Shown here one piece after another: positions 17,000 through 24,878 of a stretch of 64,000 nucleotides of DNA. Position 1 is the stretch's first letter. Each line of letters starts with the position of its first letter. A program made the position numbers and the translations under genes. The notes beneath the pieces were generated by a model, which saw only the letters and a list, made by a program, of their open reading frames with translations, made no database searches and was not told where the DNA came from. Origin of the DNA: Roseburia sp. (GTDB lineage Bacteria; Bacillota; Clostridia; Lachnospirales; Lachnospiraceae); contig JAHZFL010000001.1 in NCBI GenBank assembly GCA_019421345.1, forward strand, positions 89,252 to 153,251, given 5' to 3'.

Positions 17000-17371
17000 C
17001 TATGGCTCCAGCACCAGCTCCAGCAGCTCCCGAAGCTGTGCATCACTCATTCCGCATCCTCTGCCCTTTGCAACCGCCTGTTCCATACACGCTTCCACTT
17101 CCCTGCGCTGCGTCTCCTCCAGCAACTGCGTGCTCGCACCCAGCACGAAGCTTCCCTTGCCGTGCACCGTTGCGATCAGCCCCTCCTGTTCCAAAAAGTC
17201 ATATGCCTTCTTCACTGTCAGGGCACTGATCTTCAAATCCTTCGCCAGTCCGCGCACACTCGGCAGAGGCGTCCCCTCTGCCAGCTCCTGCTGCGCGATC
17301 TGGCTCTTTATCTGCTCCACGATCTGCTCATAGATGGGCTGCATGGATGCATTGTTGATCATTACTTTCAT
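17000..17371 (-). CDS. GntR family (YtrA subfamily) repressor
   Basis: A 123-residue protein with a winged helix-turn-helix (PIYEQIVEQIKSQI, LPSVRGLAKDLKISALTVKKAYDFLEQEGLI, VHGKGSFV) and only a short helical tail, the form of the YtrA subfamily. Such proteins repress their own operon and adjoining ABC exporter genes. ATG 17371 has GGAGGAAAAT directly upstream; the longer open frame to 17431 lacks a site and overlaps the promoter. A matching palindromic operator covers the promoter. Confidence 0.9.
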   Translation of the reverse strand: MKVMINNASMQPIYEQIVEQIKSQIAQQELAEGTPLPSVRGLAKDLKISALTVKKAYDFLEQEGLIATVHGKGSFVLGASTQLLEETQRREVEACMEQAVAKGRGCGMSDAQLRELLELVLEP

Positions 17372-17413
17372 ATTTTCCTCCACATTTGCGCATGATGTAG
17401 ATTTCTTTTCACA

Positions 17414-17460
17414 AACAGTATATAACAGCATATAACTGTTGTCAACTGTTATATGCTGTT
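17414..17460 (-). promoter_or_regulatory. Promoter with overlapping palindromic operator of the GntR/ABC operon
   Basis: On the minus strand TTGACA (17445-17440), a 17-bp spacer and TATACT (17422-17417) form a near-consensus promoter. A 37-bp palindrome (17424-17460; arms AACAGCATATAAC / GTTATATGCTGTT) lies across the spacer and the -35. A third half-site, AACAGTATATAAC at 17414-17426, overlaps the -10. This fits autorepression by the GntR protein. Confidence 0.8.
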
Positions 17461-17566
17461 TATTTCTGTTTTTTTGTATCGGCTATCATTTGAAATATCT
17501 GCGGCGTGCAGCCACTTATATATCGAACAATATTTTTTATTACTCGTTTCATTTCGTGCGATTTTA

Positions 17567-17595
17567 TTGTTTTTTTCCTCAAAACCGCATATAAT
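17567..17595 (+). promoter_or_regulatory. Sigma-A promoter of the toxin-antitoxin pair
   Basis: TTGTTT (17567-17572), 17-bp spacer and TATAAT (17590-17595), 30 bases before the antitoxin ATG. Confidence 0.65.
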
Positions 17596-17625
17596 AAAAG
17601 CAGCCTAAGAAAGGAGGAGACGTTC

Positions 17626-17853
17626 ATGATTGTTAGTGCAACAGAATTTAAAACTAATTTCGGCAAATACCTGGAGATGATCGCCAAAGAGGATATTTTC
17701 ATCACCCGCAACGGAAAGACCATTGCAAAGGTCATAAACCCCCAAATTTCCGCTGTGGATGCCCTTCGCGGAATGTTAAAAGATGTTCCTTCGGATATAG
17801 ATCCTGACTATTTGAGAGAGGAGCGGTTGTCCAAATATGAAGATCATGTGTGA
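17626..17853 (+). CDS. Phd/YefM family antitoxin
   Basis: A 75-residue protein with the Phd/YefM DNA-binding start (VSATEFKTNFGKYLEMI, then DIFITRNGKTIAKV) and an acidic C-terminal tail (DIDPDYLREERLSKYEDHV) that would wrap the toxin. It neutralises the PIN toxin encoded next and probably represses the operon. AAGGAGGAGA lies just upstream of ATG 17626. It overlaps the toxin gene by 17 bases. Confidence 0.88.
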   Translation: MIVSATEFKTNFGKYLEMIAKEDIFITRNGKTIAKVINPQISAVDALRGMLKDVPSDIDPDYLREERLSKYEDHV

Positions 17854-18271
17854 TACCAACATTATCATTGACGTACTTTTGGAACGCGAGCCCTTTGTCG
17901 AAGATTCCTGCAAGGTCTTAAGCCTTTGTGAAGATCACCTGATTCACGGCTTTGTCTCCGCCTCCTCTGTCACAGACGTCTACTATCTGGTGAGAAAATA
18001 CACCCACAGCACCGACCTCGCATATAAGGCAGTCGGAAAACTGTTGGAAATTGTGAAGGTAGGCAGTGTTACCAACAATGATGTCCTCACTGCATTCCAG
18101 CAAAAAGCAAAAGACTTTGAAGACTGCCTTGTAGCCACCTGCGCCAAATCCATCCGCTGCGACTGCATCGTTACCAGAAACAAAAAAGATTTTGAAGAAT
18201 TTGGCATTCCGGTTCTTACCCCTGGGGAACTTTTAAGGCAGCTTTCCATTCATTCCGACGAAATGCAATAG
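17837..18271 (+). CDS. PIN-domain toxin (VapC-like ribonuclease)
   Basis: A 144-residue PIN protein: CDTNIIIDVLLERE near residues 5-18 with the first acidic residue, DFEDCLVATCAKS near residue 95, and IVTRNKKDF near residues 111-119 with the last acidic residues. PIN toxins cut RNA with Mg2+. It shares a transcript with the Phd-type antitoxin. ATG 17837 is used; an in-frame ATG at 17846 is also possible. Confidence 0.87.
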   Translation: MKIMCDTNIIIDVLLEREPFVEDSCKVLSLCEDHLIHGFVSASSVTDVYYLVRKYTHSTDLAYKAVGKLLEIVKVGSVTNNDVLTAFQQKAKDFEDCLVATCAKSIRCDCIVTRNKKDFEEFGIPVLTPGELLRQLSIHSDEMQ

Positions 18272-18395
18272 CCTGGAGTTTTTTTATCTTAATTAGAAAA
18301 CGAGCGGTTTTCCAGATACAAAGACCACCGACTTTTATAAGATATTATAATCAGGGGGCTTTTTTCACAATTCATTTGTTGTGCATAAAATAATA

Positions 18396-18612
18396 CTACT
18401 TATTTATAGAATATTTCCCTGCACCATAATAAGTAATTGAATATTTACCAATCTTGCGCACACTATTTTTTTCTTGAAGAATAGCTCTGGCCTTATGTTT
18501 CCAGACACCAGCCTTCTCGTTTTCGCAATATTCCCTTACCAACTCATAAATCTCTGATAATCGGTATATTGTTATTTTCCTTCCTGCCAATTTACTCAGA
18601 CCTGATTCCCAT
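18396..18612 (-). pseudogene. Small ORF of unknown function, apparently frameshifted near its start
   Basis: A perfect ribosome site (AAAGGAGGAG, 18626-18617) leads to ATG 18612, but that frame stops after six codons. One base on, a second frame continues for 64 codons (MAGRKITIYRLSEIYELV start region, KYSITYYGAGKYSINK end). Removing one T in the TAA would join them into a single protein of about 70 residues. I do not recognise the family. It may be a recent pseudogene, a sequence error or a shift site. Confidence 0.45.
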
Positions 18613-18626
18613 AAGCTCCTCCTTTT

Positions 18627-18931
18627 GTCTTATTGTGATTTTATTATCACCTCTAACCGCATATCATACAAATTTCGTTACCAAAATTTTCAGACAGTCC
18701 TACATGTCTTTTTGGGGCTATCACATAAGCGCTTTGTCACAGAACGTTACAATCATCTGGTATGACTTAGAAAATAAACACAATTTTCGTATAAAATCGT
18801 AGAACCTTTTTACTAATTATCGAACTATTCATTTTTAGATCGATACATTCGTTTCAGATGTAATTTTATAGATTTGATTTGGCATAGTACGACATCATTT
18901 TTACAAACACTAAATTTTTCCTTACCTCTGA
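18627..18931. other. AT-rich intergenic stretch without recognisable gene
   Basis: About 300 bases between the small frameshifted ORF and the lipoprotein terminator. I see no ribosome site with a sensible frame, no long inverted repeat and no RNA motif. Confidence 0.5.
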
Positions 18932-18971
18932 CAAAAACAGACCGCGCAACATTTCTCGTCACGCGGTCTGT
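18932..18971 (-). terminator. Terminator of the rel-hemZ-hisS-aspS-lipoprotein operon
   Basis: A 10-bp perfect stem (ACAGACCGCG 18937-18946 / CGCGGTCTGT 18962-18971) is followed on the minus strand by TTTTTGTC. Confidence 0.8.
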
Positions 18972-19034
18972 CCTATCATTATTTTCTGACTTTTTCAATT
19001 TTTTACAAAAAATTGTCTGTGTTTTGCATTTTTA

Positions 19035-19529
19035 TCACTCACCCAGTGCAAGGAATGAAGCTTTGACTGCATCCGCAGTTGCCTGATCTGCCATAATATA
19101 GAGGATCACATCACCGACGTTCTCCACTACAACGCTCTCCGCTTCCACACATACCCATTTTCTCGGATTGGCATTATCCATAAGCAGCTTCTTTGCCGCC
19201 TCGACATCCTCGCCCTCGGCAACTCTTAAGATCACACACTGGTATGCGATCGCATTCATCATCGGCGCGGAAACAACCGCCTCCGCATACTTCACATCTG
19301 CCGTTCCGAGCAGATACTCCGCCGACGTCTCATCGATCGGCGTTGTCTGGTAATACTTCATTGCCTCTCGCAGCTCGTCATCCAGCTTTGCATTCTCATA
19401 GACCTTTGTCAAAATCTCCTCGCAGCTTCCCTCCAGCTTTGACGCCTGTGCGTCCTTTCCGCAGCCAACAAAAACTGCGATTGCAAATACAAGCGCCAGG
19501 CAACTTGCTATCATTCTTTTTTTCATCAT
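19035..19529 (-). CDS. Putative lipoprotein, DUF4358-like
   Basis: A 164-residue exported protein. Residues 1-22 form a signal peptide with a lipobox ending at Cys (AIAVFVGC), so it is probably lipid-anchored. The mature part is soluble and helical and resembles DUF4358 proteins of Lachnospiraceae (EEILTKVYENAKLDDELREAM, then a VILRVAEGEDVEAAKKLL block); that match is from memory. ATG 19529 has GGAGG 5 bases upstream. It follows aspS by only 16 bases and ends the operon. Function unknown. Confidence 0.72.
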   Translation of the reverse strand: MMKKRMIASCLALVFAIAVFVGCGKDAQASKLEGSCEEILTKVYENAKLDDELREAMKYYQTTPIDETSAEYLLGTADVKYAEAVVSAPMMNAIAYQCVILRVAEGEDVEAAKKLLMDNANPRKWVCVEAESVVVENVGDVILYIMADQATADAVKASFLALGE

Positions 19530-19548
19530 CAAATCCTCCCTATTTACC

Positions 19549-21327
19549 TTATGATCCGTTTTCTTCTTTTTTCTCCGGCAGCTTTAAGCTGATATGCACA
19601 TCCTCCAACTGTCTTGCCTCTACCGTAGCAGGCGCTCCCATCATCACATCCATCGCATTCTTATTCATCGGGAACGGAATGATCTCGCGAATGCTCTCCT
19701 CCCCGCAGATCAGCATGATCATGCGGTCAACGCCCGGCGCAATACCTGCGTGCGGCGGTGCCCCATAGCAGAATGCATGATACATCGCCGGGAACTTCGC
19801 CTTCACATCCTCCTCACCAAGACCCGCAAGCTCAAATGCCTTGATCATGATCTCCGGATTGTGGTTACGGACTGCTCCTGAAGATAATTCTACCCCATTG
19901 CACACCAAATCATACTGATAAGCAAGAATTGACAACGGTTCTTCATTTCTCAGCGCATCCATGCCGCCCTGCGGCATCGAAAACGGATTGTGGCAGAACT
20001 CCAGCTCACCGGACTCCTCACCGATCTCGTACATCGGGAAGTCCACGATCCAGCAGAACTCATAGCAGTCTTTTTTCATGTGCTTCTCACTCGCCGCGCC
20101 AAGAAGCTTGCGCAGCACGCCCGCCGTCTTTTGTGCTGCCAGCTTCTTCCCTGCTGTCAGCCCGACAAAATCACCCGGCTTTAAACCGAGTGCAGCGATG
20201 ACCGCCTCTTTTTTATCCTGCAAAAACTTTGAGATTCCACCGACAAGCTCGCCGTTCTCGTCCAACTTAAACCACAACGCCTTGTTTGCCGTTGTCACCT
20301 CCACCTCCGCACAGATTCCGTCGATCACTTTTCTGGTCGCGGTAAAGCCATCCACGACGATCGCCTTTACCGTCTGTCCCTCAAACGGGCCAAAACCGCA
20401 GTCTGCCAGCACATCCGTCGCATCGGTCAGCACCAGATCAATGCGCAGATCCGGCTTGTCACTGCCGTATTTATCCATCGCCTCAAGGTAGGGAATACGC
20501 ACAAACGGAGCTTTGGAAGCCGTCTTGTATACGCCGTACTTTTCAAACACCGGCGGAAGCACCTCCTCGATCACCCCAAACACATCCTCCTGCGAAGCGA
20601 ACGCCATCTCCATATCCAACTGGTAAAACTCACCCGGAGAGCGGTCGGCACGCGCGTCCTCGTCACGGAAGCACGGCGCGATCTGGAAATAGCGGTCAAA
20701 GCCGGACGCCATCAAAATCTGCTTAAACTGCTGCGGTGCCTGCGGCAGCGCATAGAATTTCCCCGGATGATTTCTCGCCGGCACAAGATAGTCCCTTGCT
20801 CCCTCCGGGGACGAGCACGTTAAGATCGGCGTCGTAATCTCCATAAAGTCCAGCTCGTTCATCTTCTGTCGAAGCTCTGCAACGATCCTGCTGCGCAGCA
20901 CGATCTTACTCTTAACCTCAGGATTGCGCAGATCCAGATAGCGGTATTTCAATCTGGTATTCTCATCCGCCTCCCTCGACTGGTTGATCTCAAACGGAAG
21001 CGCATTGTAAATGCATTTGCCGAGTATCTGAAGCGTTTCCGGCACCACCTCGATTTCTCCGGTCGGCAGCTCCATGTTCTTGCTGGAACGCTCCCTGACT
21101 GTTCCGGAAATGGAAAGCGTCGACTCCTTATTCACCCCGTCGAGCTGCTCCATCATCTCCTCGGTCTCGACCACGATCTGTGTCGTCCCGTAAAAATCTC
21201 TTAAAATAAGAAATCCCAAATTCTTACTCACCTTGCGGAGATTCTCATACCAACCGACAACCGTTACCTGTTTTCCGACATCGGCAAGACGTAGTTCCCC
21301 GCAATTATGCGTTCTTGACTGAATCAT
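19549..21327 (-). CDS. aspS: Aspartyl-tRNA synthetase
   Basis: A 592-residue class II synthetase that charges tRNA-Asp. It has the N-terminal OB-fold (GKQVTVVGWYENLRKVSKNLGFLILRD), motif 2 (FDRYFQIAPCFRDEDARADR), the bacterial GAD insertion (near residues 290-420) and motif 3 (GAPPHAGIAPGVDRMIMLI). Length is normal. GGAG precedes ATG 21327; hisS lies 75 bases upstream in the same direction, the common aspS-hisS pairing. Confidence 0.97.
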   Translation of the reverse strand: MIQSRTHNCGELRLADVGKQVTVVGWYENLRKVSKNLGFLILRDFYGTTQIVVETEEMMEQLDGVNKESTLSISGTVRERSSKNMELPTGEIEVVPETLQILGKCIYNALPFEINQSREADENTRLKYRYLDLRNPEVKSKIVLRSRIVAELRQKMNELDFMEITTPILTCSSPEGARDYLVPARNHPGKFYALPQAPQQFKQILMASGFDRYFQIAPCFRDEDARADRSPGEFYQLDMEMAFASQEDVFGVIEEVLPPVFEKYGVYKTASKAPFVRIPYLEAMDKYGSDKPDLRIDLVLTDATDVLADCGFGPFEGQTVKAIVVDGFTATRKVIDGICAEVEVTTANKALWFKLDENGELVGGISKFLQDKKEAVIAALGLKPGDFVGLTAGKKLAAQKTAGVLRKLLGAASEKHMKKDCYEFCWIVDFPMYEIGEESGELEFCHNPFSMPQGGMDALRNEEPLSILAYQYDLVCNGVELSSGAVRNHNPEIMIKAFELAGLGEEDVKAKFPAMYHAFCYGAPPHAGIAPGVDRMIMLICGEESIREIIPFPMNKNAMDVMMGAPATVEARQLEDVHISLKLPEKKEENGS

Positions 21328-21402
21328 CTTCTACTCCCTTATTCTCATCTTTGTAAATCTGACTGTTTTATCTTACACTACAAAATCTCTGTTTGCAATT
21401 AC

Positions 21403-22653
21403 CTAATCGTTGAAAAACTCAACAATATCCTTGTAGCCCTCCGCCGCAAGTCTTTCCTTTTGGAACTTCTTATTCTTATTCATGCGCACAACCAGCACCT
21501 GTCTGCCCGCCGTACGCTCCTCCTGCGCTTTTGCGATCACCGCGGAAAGCTTTTCTGCCGGATAATTCTTCTCGACTAAAAATGCGATCTTAGGACGCTG
21601 CATCGGAACAGTGAACCCATTCTCCATCAAAAGCAGAATGATCCGCTCAAAACCAATCGAAAAACCACACGCCGGAACGTCGTTCCCGGTAAACTTGCCG
21701 ACCATCTTATCATAGCGTCCGCCGCCGCCGCACGCCGCGCCAAACTCCGGCATCGAAATCTCAAAAATCGTCCCCGTGTAATAGCTCATGCCTCGCACCA
21801 GTGTCGGATCAAAGACGAGCTTAAAGTCCGCCGTCTTTGCCGCATCGACACTTTTTATGATCTCCAGCAGATTCTGCTCCACCTCCGGCTCCAAAAAGCC
21901 CGCAAGGACGTTCGCCAGATACGCGATCCCGTTCTCCGCCGTCTCCACCCCACGGAACAACTCCAGATATTTCTCTACAGACTCCTTCGCATAGCCCTCC
22001 TTTAAAAGCTCCTCCGCCACACCGTCCAGCCCGATCTTGTCCATCTTGTCCAATATGATAAAGACAGTGTCAAACTCACGCTCCGAAAATCCGCTGTATG
22101 CCGCCATCGCCTTTAAAATTCTGCGCTCATTGATACGGATTTCAAACCCCTTAAAGCCCAGTCTACCAATCGTCGTCGTCGTAGCAAGGATCAACTCGAT
22201 CTCCGCCAGATTGCTCGGCTCGCCGATGATGTCAATATCACACTGCATAAACTGACGGTAGCGCCCTCTCTGCGGACGGTCAGCACGCCATACGTTTCCA
22301 ATCTGAATCGCTTTAAACGGCGCCGGCAGGTCGTTCGCATTATTTGCATAAAAACGCACAAGCGGCACGGTCAGGTCGTAGCGCATTCCAAAATCGACAA
22401 GGTCTGCTTCTTCCTTTGCCGCATCGAGTTTTAATTTCTCGCCGCGCTTCATCACCTTAAAAATCAGCTTCTCGTTCTCGCCGCCCTGCTTACTGCTTAG
22501 GTTTGCAATATTTTCCATACAAGGCGTCTCGATCGGCGTAAACCCAAAGCTGCGGTACGTCTCCTTGATCACCTGCTGCACATAATCACGAATCTGCATT
22601 TCCTCGGGCAAAATATCCTTCATGCCGTTGACCGGCTTTTTGCTCAATGCCAT
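21403..22653 (-). CDS. hisS: Histidyl-tRNA synthetase
   Basis: A 416-residue class II synthetase for tRNA-His. Visible are the KPVNGMKDILPEE start, motif 2 (QIGNVWRADRPQRGRYRQFMQCD), the His-binding LVRGMSYYTGTIFE and the GFSIGFERI motif 3, then the anticodon-binding domain. GGAGG lies 7 bases before ATG 22653. It overlaps the hemZ end by 10 bases. Confidence 0.97.
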   Translation of the reverse strand: MALSKKPVNGMKDILPEEMQIRDYVQQVIKETYRSFGFTPIETPCMENIANLSSKQGGENEKLIFKVMKRGEKLKLDAAKEEADLVDFGMRYDLTVPLVRFYANNANDLPAPFKAIQIGNVWRADRPQRGRYRQFMQCDIDIIGEPSNLAEIELILATTTTIGRLGFKGFEIRINERRILKAMAAYSGFSEREFDTVFIILDKMDKIGLDGVAEELLKEGYAKESVEKYLELFRGVETAENGIAYLANVLAGFLEPEVEQNLLEIIKSVDAAKTADFKLVFDPTLVRGMSYYTGTIFEISMPEFGAACGGGGRYDKMVGKFTGNDVPACGFSIGFERIILLLMENGFTVPMQRPKIAFLVEKNYPAEKLSAVIAKAQEERTAGRQVLVVRMNKNKKFQKERLAAEGYKDIVEFFND

Positions 22654-24194
22654 GAAATTTCCTCCATTTTCTTTCTTTTTCTCGCTATCATCTCATCCAC
22701 GCGTTTTAGATAATTCTCAACATCCTTCACATTCTCCACACGCTCGATCCGCACCGGATACGCGCCGTCTGCACCTGTTTCATGCGCAACGACAAACTTC
22801 GTCGTCGCCCCAGCGCCAAGTGCCATGATCGTCTGCTTCTCCTCCATGATCAGAATGTTATAGATCCCCGCCTTGCCGGGCGCTGCATAGCCGACATTCT
22901 CAAGATTGCCCGCCATACTTTTCTGACGGTACAGATAATACGGAGACAAGCCCATCTCCTTCGCATAAGATGCCACCAACTCCATGTGCTCCTGTGTGTT
23001 TATCATCTGATAATCCTTGTAATCTTCCTTAAACATATTCAGTCTTGCGGCACGTTTTAACGCAAGCGAATGAACGGTGATATTATCGGGCTTCAGCAAA
23101 GAAATCTCCTCCATCGTGTGACGAACATCATCCATGCTTTCATCCGGCAATCCCAGGATCAAATCCATATTAATATTGTCAAATCCAAGCTCTCTTGCCA
23201 GAAGAAAACTCTCCCTCGTCTGCTCGACCGTATGATGACGTCCGATCAGCCGCAGCGTCTCGTCCTTCATCGTCTGCGGATTGATCGAAATACGGGAAAT
23301 ACCATGGCGGCGCAGCACAAGAAGCTTCTCCCTTGTAATACTGTCAGGTCTGCCCGCCTCCACTGTAAATTCCAGACAGTCGGACAAGTCAAAGCTGCAT
23401 TTAATCTTACGGATCAGCCGATCCAACTGATAAGGCTTAAGCGTTGTCGGCGTACCGCCGCCGATATAAATGGTATTCAGATGCTTTCCAGCAAATTTCA
23501 CCGCAACATAATCAAGCTCATGCTCCAATGCATCCAGATACGCATCCACCCTTTTCGTCCACGCAGACAGCGGATAAGACGTAAAGGAGCAATACAGACA
23601 GGTCGTCGGACAAAACGGAATGCCGATATACAGACTGTAACCATTTTGGCAGTCCAGTCTCGCAAGAAGCCTTCTCTCCCGTCTGGCTATAGCAATCGAC
23701 AGCTCAATCTTCTCATCCGATGCGAAATATGTCTCTTTCATGTAGGAGGCAATCGCGCGCTCCTCCACCCCTTCCTCCAACAGCTTCATCGGAATCTTTG
23801 TCGGACGGATACCCGTGAGCGTTCCCCACGGCAGCGTCTCATTTGTATACGCGGCAAGCATTTCATATAAATGCTGCTTCAGACAATTTTTCGCCGCGGC
23901 TCTGTCCGAAAAATCAACGAAAAACGTACATTCCGGCAGTTCACGCCTTCCGATCGGCTTAGACTGCCCGTCCTGCCGCTGTTCTTTGCACTCTGCCGCT
24001 TGTGCATATTCATTCTCCCACCATACGATCCGAATACTGTCCCTGCCATACGCAAGCTGCATTTCCCAGATCGCCGGCTCCTCATAGCTTTTATCCTCCG
24101 CCGTCACGGCAACGTCCTGTTTTGGATAAAATGCCTTTACCAGAGAATGAATGTCATATTCAAACTCCGGTCGATTTAACCTAATCACTATCAT
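22644..24194 (-). CDS. hemZ: Coproporphyrinogen dehydrogenase-like radical SAM protein HemZ
   Basis: A 516-residue radical SAM protein. The [4Fe-4S] cysteines are in CPTTCLYC at residues 195-202 (CX3CX2C), with the HemN-like GGGTPTTL and ILGLPDESMDDV motifs after it and a HemZ-type N-terminal domain of about 180 residues before it. HemN-type enzymes make protoporphyrinogen without oxygen. No other heme synthesis gene is seen here and gut Clostridia often lack that pathway, so its real substrate is uncertain. It overlaps hisS by 10 bases. Confidence 0.9.
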   Translation of the reverse strand: MIVIRLNRPEFEYDIHSLVKAFYPKQDVAVTAEDKSYEEPAIWEMQLAYGRDSIRIVWWENEYAQAAECKEQRQDGQSKPIGRRELPECTFFVDFSDRAAAKNCLKQHLYEMLAAYTNETLPWGTLTGIRPTKIPMKLLEEGVEERAIASYMKETYFASDEKIELSIAIARRERRLLARLDCQNGYSLYIGIPFCPTTCLYCSFTSYPLSAWTKRVDAYLDALEHELDYVAVKFAGKHLNTIYIGGGTPTTLKPYQLDRLIRKIKCSFDLSDCLEFTVEAGRPDSITREKLLVLRRHGISRISINPQTMKDETLRLIGRHHTVEQTRESFLLARELGFDNINMDLILGLPDESMDDVRHTMEEISLLKPDNITVHSLALKRAARLNMFKEDYKDYQMINTQEHMELVASYAKEMGLSPYYLYRQKSMAGNLENVGYAAPGKAGIYNILIMEEKQTIMALGAGATTKFVVAHETGADGAYPVRIERVENVKDVENYLKRVDEMIARKRKKMEEISWH

Positions 24195-24218
24195 ATATCT
24201 GTTATTCCCAACATTTTT

Positions 24219-24878
24219 CTATAAGTATGGATTATACATGCGCTCCGTGCCGATCGTGGTACTCTCGTCATGTCCCGGATATAACGTAATCTCCTCCGGA
24301 AGCGTCATCAGCTTTTCTTTGATGCTGCGGATCAGCGTCGACGCACTGCCGCCCGGAAAATCACTTCTCCCCACCGATCGCGCAAACAGTGTATCACCGG
24401 AAAACACCGCCTTCTGATAGGGAAAGAGGAGACAGCAGCTCCCCGTCGTATGTCCCGGCGTATAAAGCACGCGAATCTGAAATCCGGCAAGCTTTAGCTC
24501 CTGCTCATCCCTCAAATAGCAGTCCGCATGATAAGTGCGCTCCCTGCCCTCCCAGCCGCTTAAATTCACCGCCGGGTCGGATAATGTCTTTTGCTCCTCC
24601 TCATGCGCATACACCAAAATGTCATAACGCTGTGCCAGCTCTGCTGCGCCTCCCGCATGATCGAAATGTCCATGCGTCAGCAAAATCGCAGCCGGCTTTA
24701 AATTTTCTTCCTCAATTCTCCCGATCAACTGCTTGGCATTTGATCCGGGATCTATTACCACTGTTTCCTTTGTGTCCTCATTCACTGCAAAATAACAGTT
24801 GGTGTGAACCGCTCCCACTACATACCGCTCCACTCTTAACGATGCCATCCGTGCCTCCTTAACTTGATCCTGTTTCAT
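24219..24878 (-). CDS. MBL-fold metallo-hydrolase (glyoxalase II-like)
   Basis: A 219-residue zinc hydrolase with the five metal sites: LTHGHFDHAGG near residue 67-77, TPGHTTGSCCLL near 143, SGDTLF near 161 and YPGHDEST near 203. Relatives cleave thioesters such as lactoylglutathione or act on unknown substrates. Its ATG overlaps the stop of the rel gene (ATGA), so the two are co-translated. Confidence 0.92.
   Translation of the reverse strand: MKQDQVKEARMASLRVERYVVGAVHTNCYFAVNEDTKETVVIDPGSNAKQLIGRIEEENLKPAAILLTHGHFDHAGGAAELAQRYDILVYAHEEEQKTLSDPAVNLSGWEGRERTYHADCYLRDEQELKLAGFQIRVLYTPGHTTGSCCLLFPYQKAVFSGDTLFARSVGRSDFPGGSASTLIRSIKEKLMTLPEEITLYPGHDESTTIGTERMYNPYL

Noticed and set aside
23070..23870. 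266-codon plus-strand frame opposite hemZ
   Set aside because: Shadow of the radical SAM gene; no start site and no domain.
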